Shown piece by piece: positions 54,576 through 64,000 of a stretch of 64,000 nt of DNA. Position 1 is the first letter of the stretch, and each line of letters opens with the position of its first letter. The stretch comes from Bactericera cockerelli. Its lineage: Eukaryota > Arthropoda > Insecta > Hemiptera > Triozidae. The stretch is taken from positions 709,693 to 773,692 of the forward strand of contig CM044966.1 in NCBI GenBank assembly GCA_024516035.1, in the 5' to 3' direction. Below the pieces are notes generated by a model. That model saw only the letters and a list, made by a program, of their open reading frames with translations. It had not been told where the DNA came from and searched no databases. Made by a program: the position numbers and the translations under genes.

Positions 54576-54879
54576 ATTAGTTTTTTTACTGTACACTAAT
54601 AATATTCCTTAATATTATCTCCTAAGCGTATGCAAACTTCTGAGGAGTTTCCATACTTCTGAGAGGGGAAACTACGGGATGAGAAAGCTACAACACATGT
54701 GACAAAAGTTTACAATAGCTACTGTTTCATGGCTACGAAATAAAAAAGGCTGTGGTCTCTCATTAAAAAAAAGTCTACACTTCTATGCATCAGCATGTAT
54801 GATTTCAAATAAACTTCAACTGAGTAGACACCCAGTATCAGGGATATTCTAGTAATATTGTTGATTATTTCACTACCTT

Positions 54880-55055
54880 GCACTAGTGGTTAAGTGGTTA
54901 ACGCGCTAATCTGGTAATCCAGGTAGCGTAGGGATCCGTTGGATCGAATTCCATTCAGTGCATTAATTTTTCTTCATTAAATTGAGTTTGTGACTACTTG
55001 AAAATAAGACTCTAAGGGTTAAACTCGCCTAGTGGTTACCTTCCACTAAATATTG
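54880..55055 (+). repeat. SINE-A, unit 4 downstream copy
   Basis: CTAGTGGTTAAGTGGTTAAC with a decayed B box (GGATCGAATTCC), ending CCTTCCACTAAATA. Confidence 0.6.
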
Positions 55056-55229
55056 TTATTACCAAGACGAAAAGGGTAATAACAAGTCCTAGCTCGTACA
55101 CAATGAAAATCATTGCACATGTCTAGAATAATTAATTTAGCATTATAATGTTTAGCATGGTAGACAAACTCAAACTCGCTAAGTACTGAGTGGCAGCATC
55201 CCCAAAACATTTTCCCACCTGCCGCATCT

Positions 55230-55541
55230 GGTTAGTATTATTATTCATTACTAGTGACGTGATAATCTTGTTAGTATTATTATTACTAGTGACATGATAA
55301 TCTTGTTAGTATTATTATTACTAGTGACATGATACTCCTGTTATTATTATTATTACTAGTGAAATGATAAATTGGTTAGTATTATTATTACTAGTGACAT
55401 GATAATCTGGTTAGGATTATTAATACTAGTGACATGATAATCTGGTTAGGATTATTAATACTAGTGACATGATAATCTGGTTAGGATTATTATTACTAGT
55501 GACATGATAATCTGGTTAGTATTATTATCACTAGTGACATG
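55230..55541. repeat. ACTAGTGACATGATAA minisatellite 3' of gene copy 5
   Basis: Nine units, the longest of the four arrays, ending about 37 bp past the stop codon. Confidence 0.9.
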
Positions 55542-55578
55542 ATAAATTAATAAAATAATTTTTTTTAATATTATATCT

Positions 55579-57240
55579 CTACTTGGTTTCGATTTCAATT
55601 GATTTGAAATAAACTTCCACTGTGAAGACCCAAGCACGTAACTGATGTAATCCATATACTTCCCACCACGACACCCTCTGGCCCCCGCTCCTGTGAAACC
55701 AGTCCCCCCAGTAGAACTGACAGACCTCCACACAGGGAGCAGCAGGAGTCAGTGTTACTCTCCTGTATGATCCGTCTCGTGGTACTACATAGGAGTCAAA
55801 ACCTCCAGGTTGTGGGACAAACTTGAATTGACATTCAACAGTACACTCCCAGTCACGCTGCGCGGTGGAGAGACATTTCAAGTACATGTGCAAGTTGTTG
55901 TAATCATCCCTAATGCATGCTTTCCATTTCATATCTCCTATAAGACACTCCTCTTCTGACTCATGCAATTCTAAGGAATAAACTGGAATTTTAATGGTGA
56001 ACTTCTTTGTAACATGTATTAACAACTTCTTTCTACACTCGACTACATTTGGATTATTAACAATTCCTTCATTTTGATTATTGATCTCTGCTCTATTTGG
56101 ATTCCCGGTCTCTACTTCAACAGGATTTACAACATTTATTTCATTTTTATCTCTGTTTTCTGCTTTAAATTGATTTCTAGGCTCAATGCTTTTCGAAAAA
56201 TATTTGTCATCTTCCAAAAATAATCTGCGTTTTTTAAACAATTCTGTTTTAAAAGCAGTCACATACTCTAAAGCAGAAATACGATTCATACGAATATGTG
56301 AAAGCAGTTTTTTCAAAACATTTTCTGAAAATGTCTTTATTAGTTCCACACAGCTGTCAAGTTGATCAGGAATGATGTTGTCCACATCAGGATTATTTTC
56401 ATTGAAATCACCACTGGATGGTCCAGCACTTTGGTTCAACGCCATTTTCTTAAATTTCGTAATCACTTTCTTGTCACATGACTTGGCATCAGTTGTGAAC
56501 ACTTTTTCACTTCTGACAGCATGTGACTGAGAGTCACAACCATCAGCCGATTCCTCAGCAACATGTGCACTGCTGATCTTCTCGTCCAACATTTCCAGAG
56601 CTCGCCGGGGACACTGGTTCAGATTATCACTGTGCCAAACCAAAGCACCCCTGAGGATGTCAATTTCAGGAGCGTAAAAACGGTTGGATTTGAGCAATTC
56701 ACTCAAAACTTCGTATTGCAAATCTTTGAAACTCTCGTGCTTCAACACTTGTTCTGAATTCTCGTAAGCATAAATAATTAACTTTTTGTACAGCTCGTCC
56801 AATAAGAATTTCTTGGCTGTATTGATGAGTACAAAAAACGAGTCGAGCTCAAAATTGTCAAGTGTAGACAGGAATGACTTGATGGCAGTGAAGATATCAG
56901 AGAGCTCATAGGTCTCGCACAGCCGGAGAACCTCACAGATGATGGGTTTCTGCATTCTTGAAAAATTCAATTCCATGCCATGCATGTATTGAAGTATGAT
57001 TTCAAAGCTCTCATCAAACATGCGACCTGGCATTGTTAGTATTTTGTCATCACAGTGTTCATGATGTGTCTTTACTTGTGAATACAGAATACTACTGCTC
57101 ATGTAGATGATATGACTGCTGACATGAAATTTTGAGTATTTCAAAATAAATACACAGTTACAAATTTCATCATTGTTCCAAACCTTTTCTGCCTTCATTG
57201 TCAGTTCACTTCTGAACAAGACATCATGTACTTCTGCCAT
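55579..57240 (-). CDS. BTB-BACK-MATH-like protein, copy 5 (553 aa)
   Basis: Complete coding exon from the ATG at 57238-57240 after the conserved acceptor. BTB (ILKYSKFHVSSHIIY), BACK-like, linker and MATH-like domains are in the order of its paralogues. It is closest to copy 4 in the N-terminal half and linker but has its own version of the domain edge (IPVYSLELHESEEE) and of the variable segment (CQFYWGDWFHRSGGQRVSWW). Private changes in the otherwise constant BTB part include Leu to Arg in MPGRMFDES and Asp to Asn in ICNCVF, so it may be under weaker constraint. No stop or frameshift. An adaptor function is inferred only. Confidence 0.88.
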   Translation of the reverse strand: MAEVHDVLFRSELTMKAEKVWNNDEICNCVFILKYSKFHVSSHIIYMSSSILYSQVKTHHEHCDDKILTMPGRMFDESFEIILQYMHGMELNFSRMQKPIICEVLRLCETYELSDIFTAIKSFLSTLDNFELDSFFVLINTAKKFLLDELYKKLIIYAYENSEQVLKHESFKDLQYEVLSELLKSNRFYAPEIDILRGALVWHSDNLNQCPRRALEMLDEKISSAHVAEESADGCDSQSHAVRSEKVFTTDAKSCDKKVITKFKKMALNQSAGPSSGDFNENNPDVDNIIPDQLDSCVELIKTFSENVLKKLLSHIRMNRISALEYVTAFKTELFKKRRLFLEDDKYFSKSIEPRNQFKAENRDKNEINVVNPVEVETGNPNRAEINNQNEGIVNNPNVVECRKKLLIHVTKKFTIKIPVYSLELHESEEECLIGDMKWKACIRDDYNNLHMYLKCLSTAQRDWECTVECQFKFVPQPGGFDSYVVPRDGSYRRVTLTPAAPCVEVCQFYWGDWFHRSGGQRVSWWEVYGLHQLRAWVFTVEVYFKSIEIETK

Positions 57241-57257
57241 TCTGAAACAGAAAAAGG
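57241..57257 (-). other. 3' splice site before the BTB start codon, copy 5
   Basis: CTCCTTTTTCTGTTTCAG, A, ATG, identical to copy 4. Confidence 0.7.
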
Positions 57258-57316
57258 AGACTGTAATGAACATGGTATATTTGTGTACATCAACGTTTTT
57301 TTTAATTGAAAAATTA

Positions 57317-57452
57317 CAGTAGAATCCCGCAGCCTCAAAATTCAAGGGACAGAAGTGGTATGTCGAGTTTCAAATAAGAGAAGACATGGGCCGTCTTTCG
57401 GATAAACGGGTTTTTCGACCTATCGCGACTTCGAGGTAGCGAGATTCTACTA
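57317..57452. mobile_element. pogo/Tigger-like MITE relic, unit 5
   Basis: The best-preserved left end, CAGTAGAATCCCGC preceded by TA. The right end is GCGAGATTCTACTATG. Much of this element is deleted in unit 4. Confidence 0.45.
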
Positions 57453-57477
57453 TGAATAGGTAAAATAATAAATTTTT

Positions 57478-57943
57478 AAGTAAATATCACAGGTAGGTAC
57501 AAGTATAAGTAAATATCACAGGTAGGTACAAGTACAAGTAAATATCACAAGTAGGTACAAGAATAAATAAATATCATAGGTAGGTACAAGTACAAGTAAA
57601 TATCACAAGTAGGTACAAGAATAAATAAATATCATAGGTAGGTACCAGTACAAGTAAATATCACAGGTAGGTACCAGTACAAGTAAATATCACAGGTAAG
57701 TACAAGTATAAGTGCATATCACAGGTAGGTACAAGTACAAGTAAATATCCCAGGTAGGTACAAGTACAAGTAAATATCAGAGGTAGGTACAAATACAAGT
57801 AAATATCTCAGGTAGGTACAAATATAAGTAAATATCACAGCTGTAGGTACAAGTACAAGTAAATATCACAGGTAGGTACAAGTACAAGTAAATATCCCAG
57901 GTAGGTACAAGTACAAATAAATATCACAGGTAGGTTCAAGTAC
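57478..57943. repeat. 29-bp minisatellite upstream of gene copy 5
   Basis: About 16 units, with local higher-order duplication of the CACAAGTAGGTACAAGAATA variant (57547 and 57603). Confidence 0.9.
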
Positions 57944-58084
57944 ATTCTAAAGACATTCTGATCAATTGCAAGCTTATTTCTGGTCAAACTCTTGGTTTTA
58001 ATTTCAAAAGTTGAAAGATAGTATTCTGGAATAAACTTTAAGTATTTTGGAAAAAACTTCAAGTATTTTGGAATAAACTTAAAG

Positions 58085-58435
58085 TATTTTAGCCAGCCCC
58101 CATGGCATGACGATTGAGACTACTGCCTGTAGTCCAGAGATCCCAAGTTTGATCCTTGATTGGGGCATACTTTTCCAAAGAAATTCTGTTCCTTTCAAAA
58201 CATTTCCTCCTGATTTCCTCCGTCATAACTTACAACGCACATTCCTCTACTTTACCCTTAGTAATAATACTACCCCATTTAAAGAAAAGTGTAAAGAGGC
58301 TTTATCTTTTCCCCTGTAATATTTTTAAAATTTAAAATCCTGTTACCTGTTTACACGTGGGGCTGGTATTTCCGGCCCTACCCAGGCTGGGTGAGGTTAT
58401 TGTGGGTAGCTAGTATGATTCCCAACAAATAGAAG
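58085..58435 (+). repeat. SINE-D, unit 5
   Basis: As in unit 4 but with the empty TTAA site (58279-58282). The following 58436-58840 is spacer homologous to 45926-46344. Confidence 0.45.
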
Positions 58436-58840
58436 GCAAAACCCCCTTCCTCAATATCTACCTCATCAGGAGCTTACAACCAAAAATAATCCACTAGTCA
58501 CAATACATCTAATTAGGTATAAGTGTTAATTGTAAGGGTTTCACTGAAAACCCTGCAACCAGGTCAGATAATAATAAAAGTATTTTGGAATAACCTTTAA
58601 GTATTTTGGAATAAATTTCAACTTGTCAGTCCCATTTTAAGGCCCCATGCCTTGAAAATGCTAAGGGCATTGTGCAGGCATAGTCCATCACTGTTTGGCT
58701 TTGGTGTTATTACCTAGTGCCTAGTTAGTCTTACCTAGAAGTAAAAAGTTTTTTTTTTTCATTCGAAGTATGAAAATAAATTAAATAAATCTTGGTTGCT
58801 ATATCTGAATTCATTGCAATAACCAGAGTATTCAATAGAT

Positions 58841-59085
58841 AAATATTACAGCAATGGTAGTCAATTTTTTTCAAGTGATTAACGCGGAAATTTTTGACGA
58901 AAAGTTTCCGTTTCTGGTATGGCATGGATGTAAAGGTAAAGTGGCCTGAAGGAATGCAAAAGCAGTTCCAGGGCACACTTACTTTAAAAAAAAAAAGAAA
59001 AAAAAAGAGGTTAGGTGGTAGAAAATGCTGTGAGCATTAACCTCGCTTGGTGGTTACCTTCCACTAAATAGTGTTATTATTCTTA
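58841..59085 (+). repeat. SINE-A remnant with nested SINE, unit 5
   Basis: Most of the SINE-A head is deleted (GGTAGTCAATTTTTTTCAAG). The nested A-tailed unit (CCGTTTCTGGTATGGCATGG) and the SINE-A tail remain. Confidence 0.45.
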
Positions 59086-59383
59086 TCATAGAAAAATCCA
59101 ATGGAGCTGAATATCAGTTTGTTATAACTGGAAGGCCATTGTTAATGTTGTTATAAGTATAAGTAGTGCTTTATTTAGACTGTCAGCGCAAGACAGGTAG
59201 TCCCATTATGCCAACAGTTTATGTTATAGGCCAAGTTCACTGAATTTCACTCTATGGATTTCATCTCAGGGACAGGGGTCAAGCACAGGAGTATGCTATG
59301 AATCATCCCCAATGAAAGTCAGACTTGTGTGCAATATTTCAGGTCTCGAGCACTTACCGGTTAGGTGCCAACTTATTACACAC

Positions 59384-62300
59384 CCCCTTAAACAAAAAAC
59401 AGTCTCGGAACCATCTCCGAGATCTAGGAACGAGATTGTATCGTCCTGTCTCGGATCCCAAAAAATGATATCGGAGACACCTAGGAGACCGTTCGGAGAC
59501 TGCTACGGGACAGTCTACGTCCGCACCGTAGCGTCGATTGCTGGTGCTCGAGATTGCTCCAAGATCGGTCTCGGGAACTGTCTCCGAGATCATTCTCGGG
59601 GACCGTCTCCGAGCCTTCTCGGAACCGTCTCCGAGAACATTCTCGGGGACTGTCTCCGAGCCTTCTCGGAACCGTCTCCGAGAACATTCTCGGGGACTGT
59701 CTCTTCTAGACCACAGACCGTTTTAAATACCCTGGGAATTTTAGCTGTAAAACCACCTAAAAATAATACGACACATTTTTATAATAGAACATATTTTTTT
59801 TTGTGAAATTTAAAATAAAATAATTAAGAACAAAACAAAAAAAAAGAAGAATAAACCTTAAAGAATGAAAAATCCCAATAAGAGACTAGAAACAATTGGA
59901 ATAAAGAGATTGCCATAGGCAATAACCAATAACCCCGCCCTTTAGTTAGGACATATGTATAGGACATAGGATACGAATTCAATTTTTAATATTAATTTTT
60001 CGAGTTTAAGTCAGTTCTAACTCAGTTAGGGTCCATTTCTGACCCCTAGTTGATAGAGATAATCCATGCTTATTTGACCCAAGGAATCTAAGGTATCAAT
60101 ATATTTATGCAATCAATTTAGAAACATTAGAAAAAAAATTGACATGAAAATAAAAGTATCACATAAGTTCACATCTTAAAAGTATCTCTATCTTTAGTCA
60201 CAGCAGACTACCCAGACGGCACAGAAAGTGTTTAAAAAGATTTTAAAAACACTTATTTTGACAAGATTCAAACATTTTATAAAGCTTATTTTGACAAGGC
60301 TTAACATTTTAGAAACACTTTTATAAGCTTACTATTTCCTCCCCCTGAGCATTTTATTAAGCTTATTTTTACAAGGTTTTGGAAATTGAATACCTAATTA
60401 ATAATTAAGGGGCTCCATATTGAATTTCATACCACCGCCATTGCCCGGAAAAATTTGAAAATTGTGATTTCACAGGAAATTTTTAAAATTAATTTGGATT
60501 TGATGAAAAATATACTATTTCAAGGCAATTTGGTTCTACAATGATGAAAAGCTGTTGATGAAATGCTAACATTAATAAATAAGAAGACAATTTGTGTTTT
60601 TCAGTTTTATATTTTTCCATTTTCATGGTAAAAGAATTAAAAGCAAAAATATGTAACAAACAAAAACATGAAACAAACAGAATATAATACATAGAATCAG
60701 CAGATAAATTAAGCCAAGTGGACTTAATTAATCTAAATCTATTATACATATAGGTAATTAAGAGAGAGATGTGCTGAAATGCCATCTTCCTGCCCAGCAG
60801 CAGGCTGCCTGAAGACAAAGAATACCAGAACAGAAGTTGAGATTATTAAAGATGAAATTAGGAAATAGAACCCAGAGAGAATTTTGACTATAATATGGCA
60901 TTCATAAAAAAAGAACAGTCTTCCAGATTTTTTTTTGTTTGATTAAAGTGGGTTTAACCTCAATTGCATAGTCATATCATGACCAAGGTTTTACCCTCAT
61001 TTGCAGGAAACTCACAAACCTGTTACCCACATTAAGCTCACTGAGCCTGGGTTGGGCCATTTTATTCTGAATTTACTGGGAATAGTACCAGGTAGCCACA
61101 TTAACCTCACCCAGCCTGATAAAGGCTGTGTATACACATGTCAGCCTCATATTTTCTAAAGAAGGAGAATTATCTGTTTCACAACAACAAAAATGAACCA
61201 AAATCTTTAGATTACGGGGAGTAGTCAAATCCTGAATAATGCAAGCTACTGTTTTAAAAATTAAAATTAATGAACACATTATAGTAAAAAATGTACTTAT
61301 TACAAGTAAAAAAAATGTCTAAATTTGCAACATTTAATACTTCTTCTAAACTTACAATATTTTTTTTTTTTTTATGTTATAGCTGGTTCATGAAAAACTC
61401 CTGTCCTGATTTGAGATAGTGAGGATGGGAATTTCATTCTGAATTTAATGGGAACAGTACCAGATACCCACATTCACCTCACTCAGCCTGAGTAGGGCTA
61501 GATATACCAGCCTCACATCTTCGGAGAACAGATTTATTTATTTAAAATAAAAATGGGGGTTGTATACTGAATTTACTGGGAATAGTCCCAGCTACCCACA
61601 TTAACCTCACTTAGCCTGATAAGGGCTAGAAATGCCTCATTTTTAAAGGGAACAGAATTGCTGTTTGAAAGAAAAAAAAACTGTGAATTGAACACAGGAT
61701 CTATTGATTATGGAACAGTATAGTCAAATCTTCAATAATGTGAACCTATTAAAAAGCCTTTAGCTAGTCAGTTCTCCGTTCATAGTTGTCTAGCAAAACA
61801 CTGGTCTTTTCCCTGTTTAAAATCCCCCAGTCAGACACCTGTCAAGAGTGTGATTCTGATTAAGTGGAATATCTGGAACAGGTTAATCTCCAGCATTTCC
61901 ACATACATATCCTGGTTTGACTATAAAACAATGTAAAATGTAAGATATTGTTTAGATATTGCTTACCCCACTAATTGGAGTGTAAAACTCACTTATGATT
62001 AATGCATGGAAATTGGTACACTTTAGAACAGTAAACTTTTTAAAGTAGAGAAAAATTTCTTTTTAGTTATACCCTAAAACTATGATGTAGGAACTTTAGA
62101 AGAATCAACTTGTTGGACTTTTATCAGAAATTGTTAGATATAATTATATTGTTAAATCATCAATGTGTAGTCACTTTCACTTAAATCCCATGTCAGGTTC
62201 AATATGTTTGAGGAGGGAGGCAGCTTAAATAGGTTTCTTCAGGTTGAAGCTATGTTGGATTGGATGCACAATACATGTAAACAGGTGGAAAATATCATGT

Positions 62301-62922
62301 GGATTTCCTCCATAGATCATAATTATTTTAAATGCTAGGTCCAGTTTAAAAAGATATTATGTTTGCAGACATATTGACCATTACTTAAATTACTTAAAAC
62401 ACGTTTTATTAAATCACTTATTTGGATGAGCAGAAGTCACTGATGTGAAATTACTTATGAAGTTACTTTATCTTAGGAATGAGATTACACATATTGACGG
62501 TAGTTTCTCAAAATACTGTATAAAATATCTTTACCTTTTATGTATTTGAGTTTTACTAATTATCTCAGGAAAACTAATTAATCTATTCAAATTTCGGAAT
62601 TCACTCGATTTTGAAAATGTTTTGCAAATTTTACTTTCAATTTCCGGTGTTGCCACAGGGTATTGGATCTCGTTCCGAGACGGTTCGGAGAACATGTACT
62701 CGGGACGAGTTAGCTCGGATCTTGTCCCGAGTTAGCTCGGGCATAGATCCGGGATAGGTTCCGAGTAAGTTGGTTAAACATTCTCCGGGAGAGTTCCAAT
62801 CCATTCCCGCAGTACTCCCAGAGAAAGATGTTTCCGAGCACGCTGTTTTTACTCTCTCGTATCAATCTCCGAGACTACTATATCGGAGTTAGTAGATCAG
62901 AGACACCTTTTTGTTTAAGGGG
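59384..62922. mobile_element. Unclassified TIR element, CCCCTTAAAC ends (3539 bp)
   Basis: Inverted ends CCCCTTAAACAAAAA and TTTTTGTTTAAGGGG. The flanks ACAC and ACATAAAC merge to the empty site TTACACACATAAAC in unit 4, which gives a 2-bp (AC) target duplication. The left 330 bp and right 270 bp are GC-rich arrays of CCGAG/CTCGG palindromes such as CCGAGAACATTCTCGG. The interior (about 59730-62640) is AT-rich and non-coding. It contains a plus-strand LINE 3' fragment (59897-59960), a CCCAGACGGCACAGAAAG end (60206) and SINE-D relics in reverse (about 61000-61680). The subterminal repeat design recalls CACTA/EnSpm elements, but the termini do not match. Confidence 0.85.
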
Positions 62923-63653
62923 ACATAAACATGTGTACCATTTTTTATCCAGGGGGAAACATTTTTCTCTATTTAGAGTACTCTGACCAGTGGGAAATCA
63001 TTGGAGGAGATTTTTATAATGTCTACTGATATGTGTTAAAGCTGTTATTATATATTTATAATTATTTTTCTCTAGCTTTTAATCTTTGATCATTAACAGG
63101 AGTGGCCTCAGTGGGGTCAACAATAGAATCTTAAATGGAACTACTCTGTTTGTGATATATTTCTAAAAGGTAAGATAAAGTAAGTTTTCATATTTGTGTT
63201 AATTGATCTAACTACTGAGTTTGGTGATATTTTTCAACAGTAGTTAACATCCAAAGTTTTTTAGAGTTTTTTAAAAAAACAAAACAGGATCAGAGATATT
63301 CCAAAATGTTTTCCTCTCTGATGGCACACAGGTCTCAGCATTAAAAAAAAAAAAAAAACAAAAAAAAAATATCGTCTGTTCTCTGATATTTCAAGTGGCT
63401 CTGTATTTTAGGCAGACCCTGTATGTTGTTATTGATGTTATAAACAGCTTTGTTACAGCTGGGGTAAGTGATGGTCTCCAGCCAACCTTAGTGGCTCATT
63501 CTGAACCACAAAGTTCTGCGTGTGATTAAAAATTGCCAGAATTTGGCGTGTTTTATGTAATAGGATTAGTAAATCTAAGCAACTCCTTAGATTTTATAAG
63601 CTGACCAACAGGTATTTTCAAACAAGGTTTTCTACCATCAAGGCTGAACACAG
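62923..63653. other. Non-coding spacer, unit 5
   Basis: Homologous to 47007-47745 of unit 4. No gene. Confidence 0.5.
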
Positions 63654-64000
63654 CCCCTTAAACAAAAAACAGTCTCGGAACCATCTCCGAGATCTAGGAA
63701 CGAGATTGTATCGTCCTGTCTCGGATCCCAAAAAATGATATCGGAGACACCTAGGAGACCGTTCGGAGACTGCTCCGGGACAGTCTACGTCCGCACCGTA
63801 GCGTCGATTGCTGGTGCTCGAGATTGCTCCAAGATCGGTGTCGGGAACTGTCTCCGAGATCATTCTCGGGGACCGTCTCCGAGCCTTCTCGGAACCGTCT
63901 CCGAGAACATTCTCGGGGACTGTCTCCGAGCCTTCTCGGAACCGTCTCCGAGAACATTCTCGGGGACTGTCTCTTCTAGACCACAGACCGTTTTAAATAC
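63654..64000. mobile_element. Second CCCCTTAAAC element (left end only, runs off window)
   Basis: Nearly identical to 59384-59730, including the CCGAG/CTCGG palindrome array. It is inserted after GCTGAACACAG where unit 4 (about 47745) continues uninterrupted. The right end is outside the window. Confidence 0.85.

Noticed and set aside
59312..59806. 164-codon plus-strand frame over the CCGAG/CTCGG array
   Set aside because: It is made of the subterminal repeat array (SEPSPRTFSGTVSE-type repeats), exists on both strands and runs across the element boundary.

Overview
The window is repeat-rich, AT-rich eukaryotic DNA, most likely from an insect. I infer this from the mix of Tc1, R1-like LINE, hAT, Helitron and tRNA-derived SINE sequences. 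A hemipteran is only a guess. No bacterial-type operon, rRNA gene, functional tRNA gene or CRISPR array is visible.

The backbone is a head-to-tail tandem array of a segmental duplication with at least five units. Each unit carries one intact gene on the minus strand. The gene copies are at 1-1216 (cut by the window edge), 10927-12591, 25158-26822, 42968-44629 and 55579-57240. Complete copies encode 553-554 residues in one uninterrupted coding exon: an N-terminal BTB/POZ domain, a BACK-like helical region, a variable acidic/polar linker and a C-terminal MATH/TRAF-like domain. This order is the reverse of SPOP-type MATH-BTB adaptors. In every copy the ATG lies one nucleotide after a strong 3' splice site, so a 5' non-coding exon must lie upstream and was not located. 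The BTB half is almost invariant, but a stretch of about 33 residues inside the MATH-like domain differs at roughly half its positions. By analogy with BTB adaptors of Cullin-3 ubiquitin ligases, the array may be a fast-diversifying set of substrate receptors.

Reading each unit from its gene towards higher coordinates gives the following order: the gene; a pogo-like MITE; a 29-bp minisatellite; SINE-D; SINE-A; a LINE 3' fragment (with a dead Tc1 element in units 1-3); a long non-coding spacer; a repeat with a terminal palindrome; an R1-like reverse transcriptase relic split by a hAT MITE; an inverted duplication (units 2-4); a mariner helix-turn-helix relic; a LINE ORF2 tail; SINE-A (reverse); a small MITE; SINE-B, with SINE-C in some units; and a minisatellite just past the next gene's stop codon.

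Unit-specific insertions can be read precisely because sister units keep the empty site. They are a 1.93-kb long-TIR element in unit 2 (13246-15176), Helitrons in unit 2 (23115, 23830) and unit 4 (49205), a 3.3-kb CCCAGACAGCAC element (32771-36108) and a 2.6-kb hAT-like element (37136-39750) in unit 3, a piggyBac-like MITE in unit 4 (45553-45769), and two copies of an unclassified CCCCTTAAAC element in unit 5 (59384-62922 and 63654 to the edge). All transposase and reverse transcriptase frames are broken. The BTB genes are the only intact long reading frames, which suggests selection or very recent amplification.
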